Notes under the pieces: generated by a model
The model's input: only the letters and a program-made list of their open reading frames with translations
Told to the model about the DNA's origin: nothing
Database searches by the model: none
Made by a program: the position numbers and the translations under genes
In this document: positions 1 to 9,136 of the stretch, one piece after another
How positions within the stretch are numbered: the first letter of the stretch is position 1
Layout: the number at the start of each line of letters is the position of its first letter
Assembly (NCBI GenBank): GCA_031548435.1
Contig: JAVBRA010000007.1
Coordinates: 93,328-157,327, forward strand
Length of the DNA: 64,000 nt
From: JAVBRA01 sp031548435
Lineage (GTDB): Bacteria > Bacteroidota > Bacteroidia > Bacteroidales > Rikenellaceae
Direction: 5' to 3'

Positions 1-203
1 GCCCCCAGCGATGGCAGGCGGCTGTTCCGCGCCGTGTTGAGCGCCACCTCCTGCTGATCGGCGGCAATGGCCGACCGTTGCACGGAGATGTTATTCTCGA
101 TGGCGTAATCGATGCATCGCCTGAGGCTCCAGCCCCCCTGTCCGTATGCCGGCATGGAGGCCAGCAACAACAGCGCCGCCACACCCAATTTTATCTTGCT
201 CAT
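1..203 (-). CDS. TolC-family outer membrane efflux protein, N-terminal part
   Basis: Only the first 67 or so codons lie in the window; the gene runs off the left edge. The start at 203 gives a signal peptide (MSKIKLGVAALLLLASMPAYG) followed by the TolC-like opening WSLRRCIDYAIENNISVQ and an alanine/glutamine-rich helix. Proteins of this family form the outer-membrane duct of tripartite pumps. It lies directly downstream of the adaptor and permease genes on the same strand, which fits the third part of the same exporter. The family call rests on the N-terminus alone. Confidence 0.75.
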   Translation of the reverse strand, partial: MSKIKLGVAALLLLASMPAYGQGGWSLRRCIDYAIENNISVQRSAIAADQQEVALNTARNSRLPSLG

Positions 204-316
204 TGTCAGAGTCTGTTTAAATTTTCACCAACACCCTTGTCATCAAGAGCGCTCATTTCGCATTACAAGCCCGGTGAGCGGAACGAACCTCCCGTCAACA
301 AGCGAGGTTGCGGACT

Positions 317-1423
317 TTATTTGCCGGACTTTTGCGATCCGCGCAGGTTGTCGCCCTCTTCCACTCCGGAGAGCACCTCCACGTTCACGCCGTCCGAGAG
401 CCCCAATGTCACTTCTTTTTTCTCGAACACCTGCTCTTCGGCCTCGGGTTTGCTCGTGAGCGCGTAGACGCACGGTTTCTCGTCTTCGAACGCCACCACG
501 CTTTCGGGAATGGTCAGCACCCCCTGCCGGCTGTCGGTGACAATGCTCGCGTTGGCGCTGTACCCGGCCCGCACGAACACTCCTGCGGGAATTTTCACTG
601 CCGCCTTCATTTCAAACAGCACCACGCCGTTGCTTTCAACCCCCTTGGGCGAAAGGTATTCCAACACGGCGTCGAGATTGACGCCCTGCAACGCCCCGAT
701 GGTCAACGCCATCGGCATTCCCTCTTTGAGCCGCCCCACTTCCGCCTCGTCGATCTGCCCGCGGAAGATCATATCGCCCAGGTCGGCGATCGAGGCGATG
801 GTCGTGCCGTCGTTGAAGGTGTTGGACTGGATCACCGAGTTGCCCACCTTGATCGGGATGTCGAGAATCATGCCGTTGATCGTGCTGCGGATCTGCGTGT
901 TGCTGGCCCCGCTCATGCGGCTCGACGCCCCTTTCTCCACGATTTCGAGGTTGTCTTTGGCGTTCTGTAACTCCTCTTTCACCCGGGCGAAGTCCGATTT
1001 GGCTTTCTCGTATTCCTCCAGCGAAATCACGCCCGAGTCGTACAACTGCTGCGTCCGGTTGAAATCGGTCTGCACCTGGCCCATGCTGATGTTTGCCAGC
1101 GTCAGGCGCGACTGGGCGGAGTTGAGGGCCCCCATCTCGGGGATCACCTTCACCCGGGCGATCACGTCACCCTGCCTGACCATCTGCCCGGCCTCGAAGT
1201 AGATGTCGGACACGATGCCCGAGATCTGCGGCTTGATCAGCACCTCGTCGCGGGCCTCGACCTTGCCGGTGGCCACCACCCGTTTTTCGATGGTGTCGAC
1301 GGCCGGCTGCACGGTGTTGTACACCACCTTCACCGGGCGGGTTTTGCTCCACAGGAACACGAATGTGCCGATAAGCAGCAGTACAAAAAAGACGATCATA
1401 AAGATCTTAAAAAACTTTTTCAT
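317..1423 (-). CDS. Periplasmic adaptor subunit of MacAB/RND-type efflux pump (HlyD family)
   Basis: 368 residues from the ATG at 1423; a longer reading is open to 1474 but lacks a membrane anchor at its start. Residues 1-26 form one membrane segment (MKKFFKIFMIVFFVLLLIG). Next come the biotinyl-lipoyl-like half motifs (VEARDEVLIKPQISGIVSD and IRSTINGMILDIPIKVGNS) flanking a coiled-coil hairpin of about 75 residues, then beta-barrel domains. The protein would bridge the inner-membrane permease and the TolC channel. It lies between the permease (54 bp upstream) and the tolC-like gene, in operon order. The transported substrate cannot be told from the sequence. Confidence 0.9.
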   Translation of the reverse strand: MKKFFKIFMIVFFVLLLIGTFVFLWSKTRPVKVVYNTVQPAVDTIEKRVVATGKVEARDEVLIKPQISGIVSDIYFEAGQMVRQGDVIARVKVIPEMGALNSAQSRLTLANISMGQVQTDFNRTQQLYDSGVISLEEYEKAKSDFARVKEELQNAKDNLEIVEKGASSRMSGASNTQIRSTINGMILDIPIKVGNSVIQSNTFNDGTTIASIADLGDMIFRGQIDEAEVGRLKEGMPMALTIGALQGVNLDAVLEYLSPKGVESNGVVLFEMKAAVKIPAGVFVRAGYSANASIVTDSRQGVLTIPESVVAFEDEKPCVYALTSKPEAEEQVFEKKEVTLGLSDGVNVEVLSGVEEGDNLRGSQKSGK

Positions 1424-1477
1424 TGTGGTATGTTGTTTTAATTTGAATCCCTTGCGGCTGTTAATTATTCGCACAAA

Positions 1478-2725
1478 CTACTCTTCCCGTATCGCATCCA
1501 CCGGCCTTACGTTCACCGCGTTAACCGCCGGAATAATCCCCGCGATCACCCCGCCGAGCACGATCACCGACAGGGCCGACATCGCCAACCCGAACGACAC
1601 CTGCGGCGAGGCCCATTCGCCCCCCGAGGCGGCAATGATTTTCTCGGCCAGCGCCAGCACGCCCACTCCGAAAGTCAGTCCCGCCACCCCGGCAATGAAC
1701 GTGAGGATGAAACTCTCGCTCATAATCTGCCCGATCACATTGCCCGGCGTGGCGCCCAGGGCCCGCCGGATGCCCATCTCCTGGGTGCGTTCGCGCACCA
1801 CCACCAACATGATGCTGCTCACCCCGAACACCCCGGCCAGCAGCGTTCCCAACCCCACGACCCAGATCAGCAGGTTGATGCCCCACATGAAGTTGGTGAA
1901 GAAACTGAAGCTCTCCTCCATGTTAAACCCTTCGATGGCCTTGTCGTCGTCGGGCGAGATGGAATGCCTCTCGGCCATCAACCGTATCACCTTTTTCTGG
2001 AGTTCGGCGGACGAGATGGTGTTGTCGCCCGAGATGGCCATGAAATCGAATTTGTCGCCCTGCCCCGGGAGCATGCTCTGGAGCGTGTTCACCGGCATCA
2101 CGATTTTTTGTGAGGGGTCTCCGTTGAGATTGACGCCGGAGTTGAGCGGCTTGTTCACTCCCACCACCGTGAAATAGAGGTTCCCGATTTTGATGATCGT
2201 TCCCGAAGGATCTTCCCCCGAGGGGAAAAGTTCTTTCCACACCTGATTGCCAAGAACACATACTTTTCGGTTCTGGGCGATATCGATGTCGTTCAGGTAG
2301 CGGCCGTGGATGATATCCGTGGTAAAGATCAGGTTGTAGGCGGGCAACACCCCTTCGGTCCGGTAGCTGCCGCTACGTTCGCCGGCCGTTACATTGATCC
2401 CTCCCCACCGGTCCAGGATCGGAGAAACGTATTTCACCCCGTCCATTTCCCTGATCGCTTCGATATCGTCGTTGGAAAAGCTCCACCGCCGCCCTTCCGC
2501 GAAACCTTTGTACGGCACCGAGGTCGGCCCGCAATACAGGAAGCACGAGTTCATGGCCAGCGACCGGGTCTGGCTGCCCACGAAACGCTCGACCGACAGC
2601 CCCGCCCCGGCCATCACCACCAGCATGAAAATGCCCCACGCGATGCCGAATGCAGTAAGAATGCTGCGCATGCGGTTGCGCATGATGGTGTTGAGGATCT
2701 CCTCCCAGCGGTCGAGGTCGAACAT
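1478..2725 (-). CDS. ABC transporter permease, MacB/FtsX family
   Basis: 415 residues. The N-terminal cytoplasmic helix (LDRWEEILNTIMRNRMRS) leads into membrane segment 1 (about 20-45). A periplasmic MacB core domain follows (about 50-270), then three C-terminal membrane segments of the FtsX domain (about 285-405) with the typical VVRERTQEMGIRRALGA motif. It has no ATPase domain of its own, so it depends on a separate ATP-binding protein, most likely the one at 7089-7769. It is one of two such permeases in this gene cluster, so the exporter may be a heterodimer or two pumps may share parts (inference). Confidence 0.92.
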   Translation of the reverse strand: MFDLDRWEEILNTIMRNRMRSILTAFGIAWGIFMLVVMAGAGLSVERFVGSQTRSLAMNSCFLYCGPTSVPYKGFAEGRRWSFSNDDIEAIREMDGVKYVSPILDRWGGINVTAGERSGSYRTEGVLPAYNLIFTTDIIHGRYLNDIDIAQNRKVCVLGNQVWKELFPSGEDPSGTIIKIGNLYFTVVGVNKPLNSGVNLNGDPSQKIVMPVNTLQSMLPGQGDKFDFMAISGDNTISSAELQKKVIRLMAERHSISPDDDKAIEGFNMEESFSFFTNFMWGINLLIWVVGLGTLLAGVFGVSSIMLVVVRERTQEMGIRRALGATPGNVIGQIMSESFILTFIAGVAGLTFGVGVLALAEKIIAASGGEWASPQVSFGLAMSALSVIVLGGVIAGIIPAVNAVNVRPVDAIREE

Positions 2726-2743
2726 GGCTTTTTGTTTTAAAAG

Positions 2744-3283
2744 TTAATTCGACCCCATGTTCGAGGTTTCCGCAATGCCGTTGAGCACATTTTCGAACTC
2801 GCCGACGGGAATCCCTTTCCCGACAAACATCAGGTCGGCTATGGCCAGGAATTCGTCGTCATACATATCGACGGTGATCACCCAAACGGTTTCCCGGATG
2901 CATCCCTTCTTCTCCCTGGTGTAGATCCGCAGGCCGACCGGGGCGGAACCGCCCGTTATGATTTCTTTAAGCGACTGCGGAACCTCATAGCTCTCATACC
3001 CCTTCAGCGCCTTGTCCACATCGCCGATAATGGCCGGGTCGCACTCCCTGACGCTGATGCTCTCGATTTTATTGAGCACCTCCAGGGTTGCACGGTCTTC
3101 CTCCGACAACTCGTCCGTTTCGGAAACATTCATCGCTTCTTTCATTTGCGAAAGCGGGACAGTCTCCCAACTTACCACGTTTTTCTGTTTCTGGACTTTG
3201 GCTAACGTCTTGAAATAATCCTGCGCCGAGACGGTCGATACACTCACGCACAATGCCAGTGCGGCAAAAACAACTTTTTTCAT
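2744..3283 (-). CDS. Small secreted protein, DUF4252-like (paralogue 1 of 3)
   Basis: 179 residues from the ATG at 3283. A clear signal peptide (MKKVVFAALALCVSVSTVSA) ends just before QDYFKTLAKVQ. The mature protein is acidic and mixed alpha/beta, with a C-terminal stretch IYTREKKGCIRETVWVITV resembling the ends of DUF4252 proteins of Bacteroidetes. The next two genes encode relatives sharing the QDYFK/ALAK opening, a central KGYxxxExP segment and the charged VKRGxxREAVLV-type strand. No catalytic motif is visible and the function is unknown. The family link is by eye and tentative. Confidence 0.7.
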   Translation of the reverse strand: MKKVVFAALALCVSVSTVSAQDYFKTLAKVQKQKNVVSWETVPLSQMKEAMNVSETDELSEEDRATLEVLNKIESISVRECDPAIIGDVDKALKGYESYEVPQSLKEIITGGSAPVGLRIYTREKKGCIRETVWVITVDMYDDEFLAIADLMFVGKGIPVGEFENVLNGIAETSNMGSN

Positions 3284-3306
3284 ACTCCTTAATTTATTTG
3301 AATTGA

Positions 3307-3849
3307 TTACATTCCGGGGGTCATATAGCCGACATAACCGACCAGGTCGCTTTCCGACACGCCTTTGTCGAACATCATATCCATCATGGTGATGCATTCG
3401 GAGTCAGACATGTCTTCCATGTCGGACACATCGAAAACAAGCACGGCTTCCCGGACTTCGCCTCTTTTAACCTTAGCGTAAACCTCGATATACAAGCCCA
3501 TCTCCCTTGCCTTCTCGATATTCTCCTTCATCTGTTCCGGGAATTCGATCTCTTTGTACCCTTTCAGCGCCTTGCGGATGGACTCGCGGTCATCGGTTCC
3601 GCCCATTTTGACGGCGGCCAGCGTGATTTTCTGCGCCAACCCGTACGCTGCCCGCTCCTGCGGCGACATCTGGTCGGGACTTCTCTCCTCGGTGGAAAGC
3701 TGCATTTTAATTACTTCCATGGGGATCTCCTCCCACGAACTTTCGGTTTGGTCGCCCTGAGACTTGGCCAGCGCCTTGAAATAATCCTGCGCCGACGCGG
3801 TCGTCGCACCCATGCACGCAATCAGTGCAAACATCAACATTTTTCTCAT
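3307..3849 (-). CDS. Small secreted protein, DUF4252-like (paralogue 2 of 3)
   Basis: 180 residues with a signal peptide (MRKMLMFALIACMGATTASA) and mature start QDYFKALAKSQ, nearly the same as paralogue 1. The segments LKGYKEIEFPEQMKE and YAKVKRGEVREAVLVFDV also match the neighbour. The C-terminus is rich in Met/Asp (MEDMSDSECITMMDMMF). The 23-bp gap to paralogue 1 and 1-bp gap to paralogue 3 show co-transcription and origin by tandem duplication. Function unknown; the position inside an exporter operon suggests a periplasmic or surface partner of that system (inference). Confidence 0.7.
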   Translation of the reverse strand: MRKMLMFALIACMGATTASAQDYFKALAKSQGDQTESSWEEIPMEVIKMQLSTEERSPDQMSPQERAAYGLAQKITLAAVKMGGTDDRESIRKALKGYKEIEFPEQMKENIEKAREMGLYIEVYAKVKRGEVREAVLVFDVSDMEDMSDSECITMMDMMFDKGVSESDLVGYVGYMTPGM

Positions 3850-3850
3850 T

Positions 3851-4381
3851 TTAAAGTCCTGAATTATAAAGTTCTTCTAAAAAATCTCTCGTCTCTACTT
3901 TGAATACATCGCGGTCGAAATCGGCGTCGAACACAACGATGTCTCCCTCCATCTCAGACATTTGCAAGAACAACACCAACTCCTTTATGACCGTTCCGCC
4001 CCGACGCGAACGGACGTAAGCCGTAATGCTCAACTCGCCGTCCGTCTTTTCGATCTGTCGTGCGACTTCCGGGGGAAGGGCGAAGGGTTGATAGCGTTTC
4101 AATCGTTTTTTCCCGAACAGCTCAATCTCTTCCGGGGAGCACACCCGGCGCGACCAGAACAGCGTCCGCTCGGCCACAAGGAAGGCATTCCGTTTCTTCC
4201 AGTCCGAGATATCTCCATACGATTCCCCCTCAAACAGGGCCTCTTTCAGTTCGGCACCGGAATAGATATCCAGGCAGCCTTTCTGGTGCTGCATCCGGGT
4301 CAGCTTCCACAAAAAAGTCTGTCCCGACGCGGCCGTGGCGCTCATGCACAATGCCAGTGCAGCTAAAACAATCTTTTTCAT
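3851..4381 (-). CDS. Small secreted protein, DUF4252-like (paralogue 3 of 3, most diverged)
   Basis: 176 residues. The signal peptide MKKIVLAALALCMSATAASG is almost that of paralogue 1, but the mature part (QTFLWKLTRMQHQKG) has drifted. It keeps the LKRYQPFALPPEV and YVRSRRGGTVIKELVLFLQM segments that align with the other two. It is the first of the three to be transcribed and lies 28 bp downstream of the S41 peptidase gene. No motif reveals a function. Confidence 0.65.
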   Translation of the reverse strand: MKKIVLAALALCMSATAASGQTFLWKLTRMQHQKGCLDIYSGAELKEALFEGESYGDISDWKKRNAFLVAERTLFWSRRVCSPEEIELFGKKRLKRYQPFALPPEVARQIEKTDGELSITAYVRSRRGGTVIKELVLFLQMSEMEGDIVVFDADFDRDVFKVETRDFLEELYNSGL

Positions 4382-4409
4382 ACTCTGTTTATATTTTTTG
4401 TGTAGCTCC

Positions 4410-5807
4410 TTATTTACGGCCCTGTTTTATCAACTTAACCGAGTAGTCCATGGCCTTGTCCGCATCGACCTTGTGGTCGGGTATCGTTCCGTGGTCGAAA
4501 TCTTTGTCGGTGGCCCCGGCCAGGTAAAATATCTTGTCCGACGCAACATACATCAGCTTTGTGTTCGGCAATATCTGACATACGAGTTCGCCGAAACACG
4601 CCAAAGGCTGTCCCGCTTCTTCTCCCACGATCGTACCCATCCGAAAGTGTTTGAATGCCTGCGCAAAGCATCCGGCCCCCGAATAGGAGTAATGGCTTGT
4701 AAGCAGGTATACGTTACCGTCATACCTCAAGGGATTGGGCGATAATGCAATGGGGGATTCCGAATAAGTTTTCATGGTTCCTATCGGTTCCTGATAAAGG
4801 TATTCCTCAAATTCACTTTCACTCATATAATCGAAGAGGTGAAATTGTTCTCGCATTAGCTTCTTCCCATCAATTCGGCCCTGGCTGAATTTTTCGACGC
4901 ATTTTCCGAACTGCAGAAACGGCGTATGCGAAATATACTGGAAAAGCGTATCGCCTATGGCTGAGTTGCCGCCCCCATTGTTCCGAACATCGATGATCAG
5001 GTTTTCGATACCGCCCTCCTTCAAGAGGCGGAAAGTCGAATCCGCGAACGCTGCAAATGCGTCCAGATCGGCGAATGAACGAAAATCGATGATGCCGATG
5101 CCATCGGTTATTTTAAAGGAGTAGTTGGCATAGGTTTCCTGTGCCGGGGCGGGATTGGCATACAGTTCTTCGAGGGAGATCCCGTCCAGGGAAACCGTAT
5201 GGGTCTTCCCCTCATAGGCATACCTGATATCGAATTTCTCCCAGGGGTAGCAACTCCACAGAACGGAAGTGAAATTACCCGCAATACGGGACAGCCGGTG
5301 CGGAAGAAGTTCGCCGGGCGCATACTCCAGGTTCTTCGCTATCAATTTTTTGGCACTTACTCCATTGACACTCCTGATAACGGCTCCCACGGGGATATCC
5401 GCCCCGGGCGAATGCACCGCAACGACCTCGATCGTGGACTTATCGGGAACTTCGACCGACAGGGGAAACAGTTTTTTCCCGTTTTCGGCAAGGGCTTCAG
5501 GCGGGAAATACAGCCATGTATGCCCGTCGCGCATCTTCGTGATCAGCGGAGCCGCAAGAACGTAAAACTCCGTTGCGGTCATGGGCCGGTCCATCTGCGT
5601 TTTGATGTGGGCGATCTCCTTCTCGAATTGCTTTTGGGAGACCACGGCGAACATGTCGGGATGGATGTCGTTGATGCCGGCATAGAGCGAGTCGAGGTCG
5701 TCGTGCAACTCCTGTACACTGAGAACATTCGCCTGGGCACGACAGACGTTACTTTGCCCCAGAAACAAGGCAACCGCAAAAACAATGGACAAAAAAGAAA
5801 CTTTCAT
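4410..5807 (-). CDS. S41-family (C-terminal processing/tricorn-type) peptidase
   Basis: 465 residues with a signal peptide (MKVSFLSIVFAVALFLGQSNVCRA), so periplasmic or surface-exposed. An N-terminal helical domain (about 28-110) is followed by a PDZ-like region with VGAVIRSVNGVSAKKL (140-155) and the S41 catalytic domain (about 230-460). Visible S41 features are NLIIDVRNNGGGN (269-281) and the serine region LLTSHYSYSGAG, where S376 is the likely nucleophile. The gene sits between an FtsX permease and the three small secreted proteins, so it may act on them or on cargo of the pump (inference). Confidence 0.88.
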   Translation of the reverse strand: MKVSFLSIVFAVALFLGQSNVCRAQANVLSVQELHDDLDSLYAGINDIHPDMFAVVSQKQFEKEIAHIKTQMDRPMTATEFYVLAAPLITKMRDGHTWLYFPPEALAENGKKLFPLSVEVPDKSTIEVVAVHSPGADIPVGAVIRSVNGVSAKKLIAKNLEYAPGELLPHRLSRIAGNFTSVLWSCYPWEKFDIRYAYEGKTHTVSLDGISLEELYANPAPAQETYANYSFKITDGIGIIDFRSFADLDAFAAFADSTFRLLKEGGIENLIIDVRNNGGGNSAIGDTLFQYISHTPFLQFGKCVEKFSQGRIDGKKLMREQFHLFDYMSESEFEEYLYQEPIGTMKTYSESPIALSPNPLRYDGNVYLLTSHYSYSGAGCFAQAFKHFRMGTIVGEEAGQPLACFGELVCQILPNTKLMYVASDKIFYLAGATDKDFDHGTIPDHKVDADKAMDYSVKLIKQGRK

Positions 5808-5835
5808 GGATCAATTATGAATTAATGGATTGATA

Positions 5836-7092
5836 TTATTTATTATACCGCAACGCATCGATGATATTGATCTTCGACGCCCGCCGCGCCGGCACATATC
5901 CCGCCACCAAGCCCGCGATCACCAGCACCAGCGTGGCGCTGACGGTCACCGGCAGTTCGAGCGTCGGGTTGAGGAAGATCGTCGGAGTTTCCGTTGACGC
6001 GGATACCGCAGCTTCCGCTCCCCTGGTGATGATCAGGTTCACCAGCTCCATCACCCCCACTCCCAGGATCATGCCGATGTAGCCGAAGAAGGCCGTGATC
6101 AGCAACGACTCGACGATCACCAGCCGCACGATCGATCCCGAGGTGGCCCCGATGGCCTTGCGCACGCCGAACTCCCACGTCCTCTCGCGCACGGTCACCA
6201 GCATGATGTTGCTCACGCCCACCACTCCGGCCGTCAGCGTGCCGATGGCGATGATCCACACAAAGAGCGAGATGGCCCCGAATATCTTCATCATCTCGCG
6301 GTACGACTCGAACGAGTCGGCGAGGTACAGCGCCCCCTTGTCCGTCGGGTCGAAGCCGTGTTCGGCAGCCAGGTACGCCCGCACCTTTTCAAGGAAAACA
6401 TCGAACTCAGCCTTGCTTTCGACTCCCTCGACAATGAAGCTGATGTTGTTCAGATCGCGCGACCAGGCATAAACCGTCTGCGCCGTGGTCAGCGGCACAT
6501 AGACCGAGTAGTCGCTGCTCCAGTCCGCCTTGCATACCCCCACCACCGCATAGTCCGAGCGGCCCAGGTTGACGTGCCTGCCCACCGGGTTTTCGTTTTT
6601 GAAGAGCACCTTGGCGACGTTTTCGGTGATGACGATCACTTTGCGCCGTTCCTTCACATCCATGTCGTTGAAAAAACGCCCGTCGAGCATCTTGATGTTC
6701 TCGATCCGCGCCGCGCCCGGCATGGCGGTCCGGTTGTTGGTTGACAGGAATTGCCCTTTGTACGAGATCTGCCCCGACACATACCGCCGCCCGGTGATCT
6801 CCGTGATCTGCGGGAACTGGGCCGGCAGCCTTTCGAGCATCTCAGGGTGGATGTAAATGGCGCGTCCTTTGCCGTATCCGCCGTAAGGCATCTTCGTGCG
6901 GCCGGAATAAACCCCCACCACGTTGTCGGTGGTATTGGGAAAATTCGACATCACGCCGTTTTTGAGCCCGTTGCCCGATCCCAGCAGGATGATGAGCATG
7001 AAAATACCCCACGCCACCGAAAACCCGGTCAGGAATGTCCTCAGCCGGTTGTGGCGGATCGACGCCATGATCTCTTGCAGAATCTCTCTCAT
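5836..7092 (-). CDS. ABC transporter permease, MacB/FtsX family (second copy)
   Basis: 418 residues with the same plan as the permease at 1478-2725: N-terminal membrane segment (FLTGFSVAWGIFMLIILLG), periplasmic MacB core domain, and three C-terminal membrane segments with VTVRERTWEFGVRKAIGAT. The end of the ATPase gene overlaps its start by 4 bp (ATGA), so the two are translationally coupled and this is the direct partner of that ATPase. The FtsX fold here probably transmits ATP-driven movement across the membrane rather than forming a pore, as known for MacB. Confidence 0.92.
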   Translation of the reverse strand: MREILQEIMASIRHNRLRTFLTGFSVAWGIFMLIILLGSGNGLKNGVMSNFPNTTDNVVGVYSGRTKMPYGGYGKGRAIYIHPEMLERLPAQFPQITEITGRRYVSGQISYKGQFLSTNNRTAMPGAARIENIKMLDGRFFNDMDVKERRKVIVITENVAKVLFKNENPVGRHVNLGRSDYAVVGVCKADWSSDYSVYVPLTTAQTVYAWSRDLNNISFIVEGVESKAEFDVFLEKVRAYLAAEHGFDPTDKGALYLADSFESYREMMKIFGAISLFVWIIAIGTLTAGVVGVSNIMLVTVRERTWEFGVRKAIGATSGSIVRLVIVESLLITAFFGYIGMILGVGVMELVNLIITRGAEAAVSASTETPTIFLNPTLELPVTVSATLVLVIAGLVAGYVPARRASKINIIDALRYNK

Positions 7093-7769
7093 CGGTTGTC
7101 GGTTACGGAACCAATGATCCCGTCTTTAATGTGGATGACCTGATTGGTTCGGGCGGCGATGTCGGCCTCGTGGGTGACGATCACCACCGTCATGCCGGCG
7201 GCGTTCACCTGTTTGAGCAATTCCATCACCTCAAGCGAGGTCTGGCTGTCGAGCGCGCCGGTGGGCTCGTCGGCCAGAATGATGCTCGGCTCGGTGATGA
7301 GCGCCCGGGCGATGGCCACACGCTGCTTCTGTCCGCCCGACAGTTCGTTGGGCATGTGGGCGGCCCACTCGCGCAATCCCATGCGATCGAGGTACTCCAA
7401 TGCCGCCGCATTGCGCCTGCGCCGCGACACTCCCTGGTAATAAAGGGGAAGCGCCACGTTCTCCATGGCGTTCTTGTAGGCAATGAGGTTGAACGACTGG
7501 AACACGAAGCCGATCATCCGGTTGCGGTAATGGGCGCCCTGGCGCTCGCTGAGGTTTTTCATCAGCACGCCGTCGAGGCGGTACTCGCCGCTGTCGTAGC
7601 TGTCGAGGATGCCCAGAATGTTCAGCAGGGTCGATTTCCCGGATCCCGACGCCCCCATGATCGACACCAGGTCGCCCCGGTCGATGCCCAGCGTCACGCC
7701 CTTGAGCACGTGCAGCGGGGCGCCGTTGTGGTACGTCTTATTGATGTTATCGAGTTCGATGATCGGCAT
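7089..7769 (-). CDS. ABC transporter ATP-binding protein (MacB/LolD type)
   Basis: 226 residues, one complete nucleotide-binding domain. Walker A is GASGSGKST (39-47); the signature LSGGQKQR is near residue 142; Walker B with the MacB/LolD-specific tail is ILADEPTGALD; the switch histidine is in VIVTHE. It is the first gene of the leftward operon and powers one or both FtsX permeases. A candidate promoter -7 element lies about 42 bp upstream. Confidence 0.94.
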   Translation of the reverse strand: MPIIELDNINKTYHNGAPLHVLKGVTLGIDRGDLVSIMGASGSGKSTLLNILGILDSYDSGEYRLDGVLMKNLSERQGAHYRNRMIGFVFQSFNLIAYKNAMENVALPLYYQGVSRRRRNAAALEYLDRMGLREWAAHMPNELSGGQKQRVAIARALITEPSIILADEPTGALDSQTSLEVMELLKQVNAAGMTVVIVTHEADIAARTNQVIHIKDGIIGSVTDNR

Positions 7770-7810
7770 AGTCGATTTTCCGTTAGGTGTCTTTATGTAT
7801 TAGTACACTG

Positions 7811-7818
7811 CAAATGTA
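7811..7818 (-). promoter_or_regulatory. Candidate -7 promoter element of the efflux operon
   Basis: The minus strand reads TACATTTG, matching the Bacteroidetes -7 consensus TAnnTTTG, 42 bp before the ATPase start. I could not find a convincing -33 TTTG at the right distance. Confidence 0.45.
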
Positions 7819-7928
7819 GTGATATTTTTCTATTTCCATCATTCGCAGGGAAATTATTTTTCTTAGACAACGGATCAATAGATAAAATGTAACGTTTGCA
7901 ACCGGAATTTACACAAATTTATGGACGG

Positions 7929-7960
7929 CAAAAAAACAGCCGCAGAAAATTTCTGCGGCC
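7929..7960 (-). terminator. Intrinsic terminator after the propeller gene
   Basis: Inverted repeat GCCGCAGAAA/TTTCTGCGGC (7939-7948 and 7950-7959), followed on the minus strand by a T run. It lies 22 bp past the stop of the beta-propeller lipoprotein gene. Confidence 0.85.
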
Positions 7961-7981
7961 GCCACACATTTACCGGATGTT

Positions 7982-9124
7982 TTACTTCCGTTCGTACTTG
8001 ATGGTGATGATGTACGGGTTTTCGTTCTCGCCGTACCGGCTGTACCGTTGGGCGATCAGGTCGTAGAGAGGCCGGGTCGCCGGATCGATTGTGGCGAGAT
8101 TAACCTGAGAAAAGGCTTCGGGGGGAAATGGATTATATCCAAACACGCCGTCCGAACAACAATTGCTGCCAAGATACGGCCATCCCTGAAGTGGATTCTT
8201 GTACAACTCATTCTTTCCTTTATCCCAAAGCAACGAATGACCACTATCGAAGAATGCACCCACAAAAGACCATAAATTACCATTGTCAAGACACCTAAAC
8301 CGGGAAATATACTCAGCAACGCCTTTCTGACGGCAATAACTGATATAGTTCTCTTCATCTTCGAACGTTGTTACCTCCGCGAACGTGTTATCGAACCGGG
8401 CAAACGCAACCGGCTCGGGATTGTCGGGCGTCACCCGATACACCACATCATTGTAATACGCGATGCAATAAATGGTGTTATCAAGCGATGTAAGTTGGCG
8501 CCCTCCAGAATGTCCCATACTGGTCACACCTGCCTTGGGAGAAAACTGTTTGTACACGGTACCTCCATTTTCGTCCTCCATCAGATAAAAGCGGTTGGCC
8601 TGCTTGCTTCCACCCACAGCATTGTCGTAGAACACCCTTTTACCGCCGGCGACTTCCAGCTCGGTCGCATAATATTCCACATCGATATCGTCCAGATATT
8701 TCCCGTCTATGTCAAACCGCTTGATCTTGCGTGTGCGATTTTCATACACTTCAAGCACACGATTCTTGGCATCAAAGGCGATATCGGTTGGATGAAGCAC
8801 TTCGTTTCCAGCGCGGCCCCGGGTGAGTTTCTTCACAAATTTTCCATCGCGGGCAAAAATACAGACATCGCCATTGACTTCGAATGTAAATATCCTTTCC
8901 GGAGTGACAATCAACCGGTTGAATTCGCCTATGAGCGAACTGTCGCTCGTTTCCAGCGGCGTCAACTCAAACGAAAGTTTATAATCGGATTGGTCGAACG
9001 GCTCGACATTGGAAAGATCGGACGTCAGCGGAATGACAGGCAGCCCGTCGTCCGCCTTTTTCGTACCGGGCTTGCACGAATATGCAAAAACCAAGAAAAA
9101 TAAAAGGACAGCTAAATTCCGCAT
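7982..9124 (-). CDS. Six-bladed beta-propeller lipoprotein
   Basis: 380 residues. A lipoprotein signal ends at FAYSC (Cys17), so the protein is membrane-anchored and probably outward-facing. The rest is repeated beta-strand units with the 6-bladed propeller pattern of Bacteroidetes, such as FVKKLTRGRAGNEVLHPTDIAFDAKNRVLEVYE. No enzymatic motif is visible. Only 12 bp separate it from the upstream NVEAL peptide gene. A second gene pair of the same kind and order occurs at 48848-50196, which points to a functional link between propeller and peptide. Confidence 0.85.
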   Translation of the reverse strand: MRNLAVLLFFLVFAYSCKPGTKKADDGLPVIPLTSDLSNVEPFDQSDYKLSFELTPLETSDSSLIGEFNRLIVTPERIFTFEVNGDVCIFARDGKFVKKLTRGRAGNEVLHPTDIAFDAKNRVLEVYENRTRKIKRFDIDGKYLDDIDVEYYATELEVAGGKRVFYDNAVGGSKQANRFYLMEDENGGTVYKQFSPKAGVTSMGHSGGRQLTSLDNTIYCIAYYNDVVYRVTPDNPEPVAFARFDNTFAEVTTFEDEENYISYCRQKGVAEYISRFRCLDNGNLWSFVGAFFDSGHSLLWDKGKNELYKNPLQGWPYLGSNCCSDGVFGYNPFPPEAFSQVNLATIDPATRPLYDLIAQRYSRYGENENPYIITIKYERK

Positions 9125-9136
9125 AGCAAAACGGAC

